In this document: piece by piece, positions 24,101-34,233 of the stretch
Layout: each line of letters opens with the position of its first letter
Numbering within the stretch: the first letter of the stretch is position 1
The notes under the pieces: generated by a model
Told to the model about the DNA's origin: nothing
The model's input: only the letters and a program-made list of their open reading frames with translations
The model's database searches: none
NCBI GenBank assembly: GCA_950295325.1
Contig: OX485804.1
Location: 27,156,001 to 27,220,000, forward strand
Direction of reading: 5' to 3'
From: Polytrichum commune
Taxonomy: Eukaryota > Streptophyta > Polytrichopsida > Polytrichales > Polytrichaceae
Length of the DNA: 64,000 bases
Program-made: the position numbers and the translations under genes

Positions 24101-27100
24101 ATCATGCAAATTGTCATTTCAAGTTTCAAAATAAGAGTTGAAATGGAGTTGACCTCAAAGTTATAAGAGGTCAGAGTAAAATTTCTCTTTCATCTTTAAG
24201 TGATTGCATAGACCCTCCTAATTGTGATGTTAACTATTGAACTTAGAATGGTGTTTATATTGTGAGCATATAGGCTAATCTCATCTTAACGCATGATGTC
24301 TTTTTGGTGTCCGTTTAATACTTATATGTAGGTGTCCAATTAAGTAGAGTGACCACATAAGGCGCACATACCTGAGTGACTCATAATAGTGAACCCAGAA
24401 ACCGAAAACATGTTCAAGTGTTTACCGGCAGCTAAAGGACATATAAACTTGCGTTTTACAATAGAGTAGAAATAGAGAAGAGGAGAAAATGGTGAGAGAA
24501 AGCTAGTCACCAAATTTTGTGCGATGGGATGGTTGCAGTTGAACGAATTATCTGTGCCAAATTCAGATTTTGCAACTCTGCATCACACAGATAGACAATC
24601 TCAAATGATGCAAATTTGTCTCAAAAGTAAGCATTGAAGTTAACATTATTAATGCTAACGTTGAAGTTAGCAATATTATACAACAAAGACTATATAACAT
24701 TGGAGGGGTTGCAAGTACATATTGTTTTATACGTACGCGCCAAATTGGTCACAAATGTAGTAGGTAGCATTGTCGATGCCGCGAAATGACATCAACTTGG
24801 GCTTGTCATCCCCATTTTCAGCAGTGTGGCTATATACCACATCTAATATGACCTGAAGACACCAAATGGTGCAATTTGAGATTGGTTGATTATCACTTCA
24901 AGTGAAGTGCAGCCAAATTATCAAATCAAATTTGCACATGCAGTAGCAGTGCCCCTTGTTTGTCAATAATTGATTATAAAATCAGAAATATGAAAACTTG
25001 TCAAATCTTGGAGCCATGAGGATGAAATCTTCGAAAATTAAACTTTTGATTTAAGAGCAACAAACTAAATGCAATGTCGTGTTGTCTCTGTGTGTTTCAT
25101 AGAGCATTAGTAGTTCACAATTCACTTTGAGCTTGTGATGAGATTCTCGGAATTCTCAGTTAAGCCTTATAAAATGCTTTCATCCAGATAAATAATTATT
25201 TCGTACTCTAGTGATGAACTAAGCTCACTCATACAGTAATAGAGGTTAACAATTATGAGCTTTATAAGGATTTTCTAGAGGCACCTGATTACTACAATAT
25301 TAAGGCTTGGTTGTCTTATGCCTTATCTTTTAATAATCGAATACAGGTTAACCAGAAACATACATTTTGTGAATATTTGGGGTAAGTCCAGAACTTCGAA
25401 TACCTCAATACCATTTCTGTGAAGTTCCTTCACCAGTTTCTTGAAGGCTAAGCTTGCAGAAATGCTATCACCGCCAGGACCGTAACAGCCCATCACAGAG
25501 AAAAAGCTGTATGACACAAAAGACATTTTTTGCAATTACGTAAGGTTTGCATAAAACTTTTGATGTCCCTTTCCAATACTCTGCAAAGGCCACTTAATGC
25601 CAAGACATTTAAACTTGATCTGGTTTTTCCCTACTTGTCTAATGTGAGTGCTTCACATTGTACAAGTTCTATACCACCTTTTTTAAATTTACTCAAGTTC
25701 TCAACTTTGGAAGCAAATAACATTACTGTGAGTAGGCAAAGCCCGAATAGCCAATGGCCTTTGTTGTGAAGTTCAAGTAACTCCAAGCTGAAGTCCTTGG
25801 AAACATTGAGAGACATCAATTTCTCAAGAAACGATCACGGCTGGCATTTGATAGTTACAATTAAGGCACTCTAGGTAGGACATCAAACTCACCTGATTGG
25901 GTAATAGCAGCCCCTACTCTCATCCCATGTTAATAAGGGTTGAATGAATACAGCATTTACACCTGCCAAAATCAAATGACCTTTTTATTTCAACCTGATA
26001 GGAACAAATCAAACATGAGTACAATTCATGGTACAGTCATCATGCGTAAATAAAAAGTTAAAAAACACAAACATACCAAGGCTTAACAAGTGAGGGATTT
26101 TCTCTATAACTCCCAAAAATGTCCCCCTTGATCTTTCATCAATGTCATTGGCCTCTCCTGTGAAAGATCCAACGTGGAGTCGATATGCCACTAAAGCCTT
26201 CAGAGGAATACTGCAATAGATGTGGAAAAAAGTGTTAGCATTCATCATTGCACTAGAAGGATGCCATTGAATTTCAATATATTAAAAAAAAAAACAAGAT
26301 GAACAAGACTTTTTTGGACAGTAAGCTTAGTATTCACCAAGGAGCTGTGTCATCTTCCCAGTCAAATGGTGCACCTCCCTTTTTAAGCCACCCAAGGACT
26401 GGAGCTGGCGATGGCATGCTTTCTGTTATTTGAAATAAGACACCCCACAACATAATATTATAAGGCACAAGAAAACTGCATTACCTCATTGTTATACCGC
26501 ACGTTCAGGTCTGATTAGGCACATCTATGCCTAAATTCAAATTCCAGGTCATCTTTTAAGAGGTTCCAACAAATCACACGATGACATATGACAATTTTTT
26601 TGACCATAAGTAATTGATAACCGCCTAACCTTACCCGCAAGTAGGGTAGTCAAGGGGCTTTTACACACAACTACTTCAGTGCAACTCATGGAGTGGAGAC
26701 AAACAATTAAGTGGTTTCTAGTGGAAAAGTTTGTCCAAGAAGGAATTCCTCCCTATAAATCCTCTCCCATGCTTTGACCTTGAAGTTCCCTCCCGGTGCC
26801 ACACAGTGACTACAAAACAAAATAGAGCTAAAGAAAGTAAACTACAACCCTCGCAACTACTCGCAACTACAGCTTGTATTGTATTTGGGCAATGTAGAGT
26901 AGTTGTGTTGTGGTTGTCATCAATGCACCTTATCCCTCAAAAATTAAACCAAAGAAAGTAAACTACAACAATCAACCAATGGAACTGTGGTTGTGTGTAA
27001 ATGCCCCTTCAGACATCAAATACAAGAGCCAATCATTAAAAACATTTTTTTGGTAATTGGACAAACATTTTAGTGAATATAGACCTCTTTGTCTTGATAT

Positions 27101-30100
27101 CTAACCTTGTCCTGGAACATAGGGTGCCACAAACTTGGCATATGGGTCTAGGAAGACATTTCGTGCATGAAATCGGTCCCCAGTCTCCCAACCCAGTTGA
27201 CCCTGTAGCCAAAAAAATCCATTTTATATGATAGCTCTTAACAAATGACTGTAATTATACAGTCACTGTCACAATAAGATTTCAAGTATGAGTCAATACT
27301 ATCTAGCTCATCACTAAGAGCAACTGGAAGAGGCTGACAGTATCAATGAGCTTTCAAGTCTTGGTGTTATGGATTCAAAAACTTACCTTACACCGATATC
27401 CGTAACGTGTGTATTGACCCAAATTTTTCAGCTGTATATGCCATACATCGCCAGTCCGATGCATGGACCGCTCCAAATCGATTTCAAGCTGCACAGTAGT
27501 TTTTCATTGAATCAAGAGGATCATATTAAAACACAATAACCATCTCTTCGAAGGATAAGAAAAAAGTCCATATGCTACATTTACCCTCTAGAAGTGGTTT
27601 CTATTACCAAAATACTGGTTCAGTTGATGGTCCTCTTAGTTTGGGTGGAATATTAATGTGGGCTAAATTGTCTAGTTAGGGTGGAAATATCATGGACCAA
27701 ATACCCTGGGTGATCCCCTAAGTCTTCCTAAAGACTTCCAACCAACATTTTTAGTATTAGTTCAAGGACAAAAGTAGCATAAAATAAGATAGTCAACGAA
27801 TTTACTAGAAAACAATTAATGTGGGCCATACTAATTTAAAAAAAGAGATTTGGGGTGGGTTGAAAATTAAAGTGGGTTCGAGAGAATTACTGTGGCCCAT
27901 ACTAACAGGACTATTTAGCATACCTTGCAATTCCGAATACAACAGTAAATAGAAATAAAACCGTGTGGCAAAAGCTTACAGAAGGTTCAATAGCCTCAGG
28001 CTCGTAGAGACACAAGACCACGTTCTCTGCATGCCTTGAGTAGAGTGCAAAGTTGAGGGATCCATTTCGCTCCCATGTGACCCCAAGAGGATATGGCCGA
28101 CCCCTTTCCATGCCGACAGGAATGCAAAAATTGGTTTTTTGACTGGTTCTGCAGCAAAGTTATGTGAATACAGATCACTAATCAGCATTGTAATACTGAA
28201 CACACATGATAACCTCAGCCAGTTGAACTCTACATCACAAACTTCCAGAGGCTAAATGATTACGTAAAATTAACAATTTTTCAAAATAGCATCATAAATT
28301 TCAATTGATGTTGTGATATTTACACTACTGTGTTAATCTCCTTTGTTGTGTGCCTAAAAAAAACAATGCATTGGAAGTTTGTGATTTAAATCCTAAACCC
28401 TGAACCCTGAACCCTAAACCTTGATCCACAGGTCCATGTTGTTGAATAAGCTGGGGCCATTTAAGTGCTATTGACAATCTGACACAAGCCTTAATGAATA
28501 ATCACTTCATTTCAAAGGGAATATTTGAACCCTACCTCTGAGTATGCACCACAAGTGGAAAGAAATTATTGATATTGTATGCAAAACCATGAATAAAAAA
28601 TCATAGACCAACTCTTGGCAAAAAGTTATGTTGAGTTAGAGGATAACCCTAGTGACCCAAAAAGGGAGTAAGTAATAAGAAACAATAAGCCGAACAAATG
28701 GAGAGTCACCTCATCCAAAAATCTCCTTCATCTGCAGTGGCTGGCTTCAGGAGGACAAAATTCACAAAAAATGGAGCCATGTCCTGGTCTAAAGTTAGGG
28801 TCAATGTCTGCACACCACCAGGGCCAACCACAAATGGGGTCTGCATGGCTTCCACCCTGTAGAAAAAAATAAATGAAAAGAGTCTCAGATCTCATCAGAT
28901 CCCAGAGAGCCAAGAAAAAAATTCTCCAGTGCCTGCGTGATTTTAATTCTTTGAGGCTCATTACAAAAGTAGAGAACTTAAGCAGTGACTTGGTTTTTAG
29001 TACAATGCCACGGTCATTCGGATTAAACCTTTGCTGTTAAATTCCATGCACAAAAAACATGTGTTTAGAGCTACATACTTTCATTTTTTGCTCATTGTGT
29101 CAAAAGTGGCCCTATCTAAAACTAACTCACTCTTGAAGTACAGTTCTCAAATCGATTGAATACCTTGACATTATTGAAGATTTGGCATAGCCTAGGGAGC
29201 CCTTGGATGCAGTTACTTAGTAATTGCATCATCCATTGTCACATATGAGTATATTCCATCTTCTCCTTGACATAAGATAAATTACTAGAAAACGTCTTGA
29301 ACCCATTAACATAGAAAAGTATTTTTTAGTCTTGCAATATGTGCAGGGTTTGGTAACTCATAAAATGAGCTTATGATATAAAAAGATGGACTTGACCACT
29401 AGCTCTTGCAATTGGAAAGCAAACAGAAACATTATCAACCTCAGAAAATACCACCTCCAGATGGTGGCCACAGTGTTCTGATAGGAAATGATAGATGGTT
29501 ATAAATTTAACAACATATTTGTAGTTCACGTCTAATGAAACAATCTCCACCACTGAATATCTTATATATACATATAAAAATCTAAAAAATTAAAAAAGTA
29601 GAAGGTTTGAGATGTTTACACCCCATCCATGATGACGGTCCCAAATGGAGCTTGATCAGGTTCAAGTAGCACCCATTCTGTTGAGTCTGATCTAAAGAGC
29701 CCCTGCAAAGAGCATCTGTAGAATGAGATTTACAACCCCAATAACAGTGCCACCTCACCTATTGGAATTTTCCTTTAATTTGACGGGACTTTTTGTTGGG
29801 AGTTGGTTCCTATGATTTTCCATTGGTTTTTTTGCATACCATATCAATAATTTCTTGTGGTGCATGCTCGGAGGTGGTGTTTAGATTTGAATGAAGAGCA
29901 ACGTGGTTCCTTTCACTGAGGGTCAAACTCTTTTTAGCACTTCTTGGCATGCCAAAAGGACTCTGACCCTCAATAAACCGATCTAAATTGTCCTTTGTTC
30001 AAAAACTTGCCGAACATGGAGGTTAAACATTTGAGCAAGTGATAGGTGATGGTTTCACATTTATTCAGCATGGAGTGATACCCAATAATATAGAGATCTG

Positions 30101-32127
30101 GTTTATGTAACCAATAATCATTTGACCTTTAAAAAACAAAAAAACCCTGCGTACCAAACCTACTGTGGTAATAACAATTGGCAGATCCTAAAAAAAGTCT
30201 GATGATCACTGTGAAATTCTTACCCAGTGCAACTTCAGTGGTAATTCCGACCTTGGTATGTCAGTTCCAGTCTCCACTTTGATATCAACAAGGTACGTAT
30301 TCTCAACACCTTTCTTCACCTGAACATGGACCTGTAGACAACAAGTAAAAATAGAATTATAGCAAACACCCAGGGTATAAGGTTCAAGGTGTAGTGTTTG
30401 GTATCAAAGCCCTTTGACCTACAAGTAAAAGTAGCTTGTAGGTCAAACTTTAACCTACAAGTTCAATGTATGATTTTAATTGTAGAAGTAGATCTCAAAT
30501 TCTAGATGACAAAGTTTCTGCTATAAGTTAAAATTATAATATGCAATCCTGGTCGTGTTGCTTAGGATAGGTTAGAGAAAAAGGCATGAACACTGACTTT
30601 GCCTGTGCCCTCGGTACAGAACAAATACTTATTTCCTTCAAATTTCTCCATTTTTTTCCCTGGAGGCTCCAACACTGCTGTTGTGGTCGCCACTTGCACC
30701 CGTGAGTCCTCTTGTGATGCATCAAGTGCTTTCTCTTCATTCGCCTCCGCACGCATGAACATATCCCATATCTCTCTCTCCATCTCCGGGGTAGTCGTGG
30801 TTTGTTGAATCTCAGGCTCCAGTAGTTTTTGAGGTATGGAACTAGTTGGTCCATGTGTGGTGGCCTCCTCTTTTGCAGCGCGAATTTTTATTAGTCTCTT
30901 ATGCATGCCTGGCTTTCTCAACCGGACCAATGATGAACTCAAAGTAACAAAAGATCTTGATTTTGAGCTCCATAATGTGGCTTGTGCAGACAAACCATCC
31001 TGCATGGTGGAGAATCAAATAAAGCACCATAAGAAAGCTAGATGATGCAATTGTGACAAAAATAACATCTTTTGACAACACAATTTAGTGCTACCGAATA
31101 ATTTCCTCATATTTTTCCTGGCATTTCCAAATTCAGTTCGTCCATTTCAGCATAACTTCATGAACAATTATTCAACTCTTCTCAACACTACCAACGATGG
31201 CTAAGAATTGGAGGATAGGATAAAGTGCCATAAGAAAGCTAGATGATGCAATTGTGACAACAAATCTCTCGACAACACAATTTAGTGCTACCCAATAGTT
31301 TCTTCATGTATTTTCTGGCATTTCCAAATTCTGTTTGTCCAATTCAGCATGACTTCATGATCAATTATTCAACTCTTCTCAACACTATCAATGATGGCTA
31401 AGAACTGAATGAATTAGCTGATTTAGAAACAAACAGAATTGTATCCCTAGTCATAAGAGAACTCTTCTTCTGTGCCATAAGAAAGCCGGCTGGTGCAATT
31501 GTGACCAAAATAATTCAAAAAATTTGACAACACAATCTAGTGCTAATTCCCAATTCCTTCGCAATTCTTTAGGCACTTCCAAAATTCTGCTCATACAATT
31601 CAACATAACTTCGTGACCAATTCAACTCTTCTCAACACTGATCAATGATGATAATGCACAAGCACTCGACTTTGGAATTGCAATGACATCATATTTAGAA
31701 AGATACAAAGATACAAAGCTGCAGCCCTAGTCTCTCCCATTTAGTATGAGAGGTTGCGAAGTCAATCGCATGCCAAAATCAATTCTTTAGGGACAAGAGG
31801 GATGACATAAACATTGAAGATTCTACCCTCATCCCACTTGCATTGTTAAAGAAGGTGGAAATTCCATATAGAAACACACAACCCAACCATTTGATTCACT
31901 AGACCCAACTGCTCACCAACAAAGGAACCAGTAGTACCAATATGACAATGAGGCATTCGTAATCAATCGAAATTCACAGCTAGATTCTTCAAGGGAAATT
32001 GAGTAGAACAAACACTCCACGAATCACAAAAACCCAACATCAAGAAGTTGTTGTTGTTGTTGTGGTGACTTACCCTTGAAGGAGATTGCAAGATGCCTGC
32101 CTTGCAAATCTGCAAAGCGGCAGCCAT
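18110..32127 (-). CDS. ISA2: Isoamylase-type starch debranching enzyme, ISA2 (non-catalytic subunit)
   Basis: Exons (high to low): 32127-32074, 30999-30598, 30331-30224, 29702-29620, 28856-28710, 28148-27980, 27488-27387, 27202-27106, 26422-26338, 26210-26077, 25962-25893, 25506-25404, 24852-24737, 24577-24511, 23880-23680, 22903-22779, 21733-21638, 21482-21453, 20677-20614, 20497-20391, 20132-20027, 19435-19371, 19155-19006, 18861-18775, 18173-18110; 943 codons plus stop, phase consistent. MAAALQ suggests a plastid transit peptide. CBM48 lies at about 275-360 ([20 protein letters not shown]). The GH13 barrel has [10 protein letters not shown] (519-528), DGFCFVNAA (594-602), LIADSC (633-638) and [13 protein letters not shown] (from 707). 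The nucleophile, acid/base and third acid are replaced by V599, D636 and Y709, as expected of ISA2, which lacks activity and partners ISA1 in plastid starch synthesis. The terminal exon is the weakest call. An in-frame upstream ATG at 32172 is an alternative start. Confidence 0.9.
18381..18720 (-). repeat. Dispersed repeat family R, copy 1 (ISA2 intron 24)
   Basis: Reverse-strand copy of a family marked, in order, by CTTCTCATAGGATATGAAA-like, GAGCTCATATGAATATCTTG-like, ACTATTGA and GTGTCCGTTC-like words. It lies between the last two ISA2 exons and overlaps nothing coding. Confidence 0.6.
19495..19800 (+). repeat. Dispersed repeat family R, copy 2 (ISA2 intron 21)
   Basis: Same family as the copy at 18381-18720 but opposite orientation: CTTCTCATAGGATATGAAA, GGAGCTTATATGAATATCTT, GACTATTATTGAGCCTGAAA, TTTTGAGCAC and CATGTCTTTTTGATTTCTG in order. 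Two opposed copies 0.8 kb apart could pair in the transcript. Confidence 0.65.
20886..21343 (+). mobile_element. GGGGC-ended MITE (family M2), copy 1, in ISA2 intron 18
   Basis: Starts with GGGGCTTGTACATGCAACTAC and ends with GTGTGTAAACGCCC. The interior matches the 26653-27008 copy along most of its length (shared words GTTGTCATCAATGCACCTTA, AACGAAAGAAAGCAACCTAC and AACTACGGCTTGTAT, some with single changes). It is about 100 bp longer, with an extra segment near its left end. Confidence 0.6.
21785..21910. repeat. Direct repeat, left copy, in ISA2 intron 16
   Basis: CATGTTAGCTTGAGTTTTAT and the following AAAAATTGTTGGGGTGACCA match the segment at 22322-22440 along about 110 bp. The two copies flank about 410 bp that contains the 5S-like sequence, as in a small element with terminal direct repeats. 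Confidence 0.6.
22195..22308 (-). pseudogene. 5S rRNA-derived sequence inside ISA2 intron 16
   Basis: Read on the minus strand, this segment follows plant 5S rRNA: GGAACTCCGAGGTTAAG matches the region around box A, and AGTACTCGGATGGGTGACC matches the box C control region and its neighbours almost base for base, with CCTCCTAGCACTGG after it. The middle (GGCTCGTAAGGCCAGAATAG) and the first 30 bases are diverged. It is a single copy with the same orientation as ISA2 and no second 5S unit nearby, so it is not a normal 5S array gene. It is most likely part of a 5S-derived retroelement (SINE3-like or a relative of Cassandra). Confidence 0.75.
22322..22440. repeat. Direct repeat, right copy, next to the 5S-like sequence
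   Basis: CATGTTCGCTTAAATTTCAT and AAAAATTGTTGAGGTGGTCA match the left copy at 21785-21910. Together with the 5S-like insert they suggest one small composite element. Confidence 0.6.
23990..24350 (+). repeat. Dispersed repeat family R, copy 3 (ISA2 intron 14)
   Basis: Contains GGGCACTTCCAACTCCAC, TTGTCATTTCAAGTTTCAAA, AACTATTGAACTTAGAATGG, TTGTGAGCA and GTCTTTTTGGTGTCCGTTTA in the family order. It matches the copies at 51660, 53735 and 58845. Confidence 0.65.
26653..27008 (+). mobile_element. GGGGC-ended MITE (family M2), copy 2, in ISA2 intron 8
   Basis: Terminal inverted repeats are clear: AGGGGCTTTTACACACAACT at the left end and, reverse-complemented, AGGGGCATTTACACACAACC at the right end. 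The element is about 356 bp and is flanked by TCA on both sides, a possible 3-bp target-site duplication. Short length, terminal inverted repeats, a 3-bp duplication and lack of coding fit a Tourist-like MITE of the PIF/Harbinger superfamily. Confidence 0.75.
28388..28425. repeat. Short interstitial telomere-like run
   Basis: Four adjacent degenerate CCCTRAA words in an ISA2 intron. It is too short to mark an old chromosome end. Confidence 0.6.
31021..31655. repeat. Three-unit direct repeat in ISA2 intron 1
   Basis: Units of about 185 bp at 31021-31205, 31221-31403 and 31471-31655. Each begins with a CCATAAGAAAGC word, then GCAATTGTGAC, GACAACACAAT(T/C)TAGTGCTA, GGCA(T/C)TTCCAAA and TCAACTCTTCTCAACACT. 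Unit 1 starts about 20 bp from the exon-2 acceptor, so the duplicated stretch may include its branch-point region. Confidence 0.8.
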
Positions 32128-32380
32128 GGTGACAAGCTGCAAAATAATCCCAATTCCTTTTCGTGTTTTCAACCTCCTCTTCCTCCTTCTTCAGCCATCT
32201 ACCAAGTACTCGGAGACACAAATCGGCAGAGAAAATTGAGGAGTGTGTATGTGTGTGTAGTCCACGAATTTTACCAAATTCTAAGTTATTCGGACTCAAG
32301 TTTGGTGAAGTAAAAAGGATACTCAACTCCCTGCTCCAGCAACAACGATTTTTTGGGCGCCCGTTTTAAGAAAGAGGAAC

Positions 32381-32750
32381 TAAACTAAAATAATATGACA
32401 TTTAGTGTCATATGGTATTTAATGTCACTCTGGTGACTTTTCGGATGACATTTCTTATGAATAAGTGACCCAGATATTGTCATGGATGGTGGATGAGTTC
32501 ATCCATTGGTCCAAAACCCTACCTTTTCTTGTCACCAACTTGTGATGAAATAGTGTCATGGATGATTGAAATTTGGATGAAAAGTCACTTGGTAAGTGGT
32601 TGTAAAATCTATAATCCCCCAAAAAGGTTATAAGGAATGACAAAAAGTGTTGGGTTAACATTTAGTGTTGGTGACACTACACTACGGTTTACAATTGGTA
32701 TTGAGCAAGACATTTAGAATTGGTGACACTAAATACCATATTTAGTGTAT
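32381..32750 (+). mobile_element. MITE family M1, copy 1, upstream of ISA2
   Basis: About 370 bp. The right end is TGACACTAAATACCATATTT followed by AGTGTA, itself nearly palindromic. The left end (CTAAAATAATATGACATTTA then GTGTCA) is its diverged inverted counterpart. The interior (TGTCATGGATG, AACTTGTGATGAAATA, AGTCACTTGGTAAGTG) matches the copy at 60142-60509 closely in the opposite orientation. It lies only about 250 bp upstream of the ISA2 ATG, between ISA2 and the divergent BRIZ-type gene, so it may contribute promoter or leader sequence. Confidence 0.75.
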
Positions 32751-33618
32751 CGCCTACACATGGATGATTTGATGTATATCACTAATAAAGGGAAGTCTAC
32801 TTGAATAGTTGTTTGACTTTGGTGAAGCTACTGTAGAATTCAATGTCAATGGAGTATCTGAACATTACTCTGTAGCTTGGACCATACTGCCATTTAAGGG
32901 TTATTAGGAAAAATGAAAATTGTGTGTGTGGGGGGGGGGGGGAGTAATAATACTAACAATGGAAAAGAGAGAATGGAAAGGTTAATCTAAGAAACTACAT
33001 AACTCTTCCTTGGCTCCTAGTTCAATAAGACATGACAATATTTGATGCAATGTATCGACAAAACAATTCCTAGATGGAATCGTCTATCCTTGAATTAAAA
33101 TATCTCATGTGTTTCAAAATGCATGTTCAGTGACACAAAACAATTGGGTTGTTTACAAGATCCAATATTTATCATTATTATACGTATACATCCAATGAGG
33201 TCCTTGGTAGGGGGCCATTCTAGAATGCGGGCCCATCGCTCATTTCGCCACATGGGACCCACACTACTCTATGGAGTCATTCCAATTTCGGCCCATAGAG
33301 CTCTATTCTATTCTAACAACGCCCTTTGCCATGAAAGTCACCTACTCCTAATTTCTTTTCTTTTTCCTCACCTCCAACCCAACCTTAGGTTCTATGAATA
33401 TAGAGAATATTCCATGAAATATTATCAGTCCCATAGAACATTGTTATGAATCTAAATAACACTAAGTTACCTATTGCACCAGTTTATATGATATTAATGT
33501 CTTGGATCATCCTCACACCGCCCATTAAACATACCACCGTTCATTTTAACACTTGGGAAACGGCAACTACCGGTATATGTTCACCCTTTCCTTTACCAGA
33601 GTGTGGTAAACGGTAGGA

Positions 33619-33628
33619 TGACGTGGCA
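33619..33628 (+). promoter_or_regulatory. ACGTGG-core (ABRE-like) bZIP site candidate
   Basis: TGACGTGGCA combines a TGACG and an ACGTGGC core, the binding word of plant bZIP factors in abscisic-acid and stress responses. It is about 610 bp upstream of the BRIZ-type ATG. A single site of this length can occur by chance. Confidence 0.35.
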
Positions 33629-33985
33629 GCTGACTTGTCAAGCTAGCTGGACGGCCCCCCTTTTGTGGCCTACCCACGGAAGTTTAGGCGCCGGCGACTC
33701 TGAAGTGCAATTTCCTTTGGTTGTTCAACGTTCAAATTGGCATTTCTGCATGAATCATCCAGTTTGACGGAAATCGAAGAGAATTTTGAAGAAGAAGGAC
33801 ATCGGGAATCTTCAGTCCTAAAATATTACGAAGGGGAAGCGGCCGACAATTCGTGAATGGTTGGTTCTACTTTTTAGGGTTTAGAGAAGTTTGCATTTGC
33901 CTGTGTGTGTTGATGATAGTTTCATGGATTTGTGATTGGCACGAAGGAGAAATTTGCAGAATTCAAGATGCCTCGGAAGTGAATT

Positions 33986-33987
<2 letters not shown>

Positions 33988-34023
<36 letters not shown>
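33988..34023. repeat. (GA)n microsatellite in the BRIZ-type 5' leader region
   Basis: About eighteen GA dinucleotides, 210 bp before the ATG at 34234. GA tracts at this place are bound by BPC/GAGA-binding factors in plants; any role here is inference. Confidence 0.9.
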
Positions 34024-34027
<4 letters not shown>

Positions 34028-34233
34028 ATAGTTCCAGATAACAACGTCCATTATTGTACGAAGGTGATGACTTAGAAGCTTCTCTGTTTTCTCTGTCTGT
34101 CCTTGAGGGTTTTTATTTTTTGTTTGCAGTTTTCTTTTTGACGTCCTTGGAGACCACGCTACTACAAAAATCAACATCATCGTCGAAGAAGAAGCTGTTG
34201 GGAGGATAGAAGAAATTCATCAGAATCGTCTAC

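Larger units (their letters stand above)
32751..34233. other. Divergent promoter spacer between ISA2 and BRIZ-type gene
   Basis: No gene recognised. Contains a G run of about 12 at 32931, an ACGTGG-type motif and a (GA)n tract. The stretch from about 33.5 kb onward is GC-richer and probably holds the promoter and 5' leader of the downstream gene. Confidence 0.5.

Noticed and set aside
28388..28425. Interstitial telomere as a chromosome fusion mark
   Set aside because: Only four degenerate CCCTRAA words; too short for that claim.
33123..33449. 108-codon plus-strand frame in the divergent spacer
   Set aside because: No domain, composition like intergenic DNA, and it lies in the promoter region.
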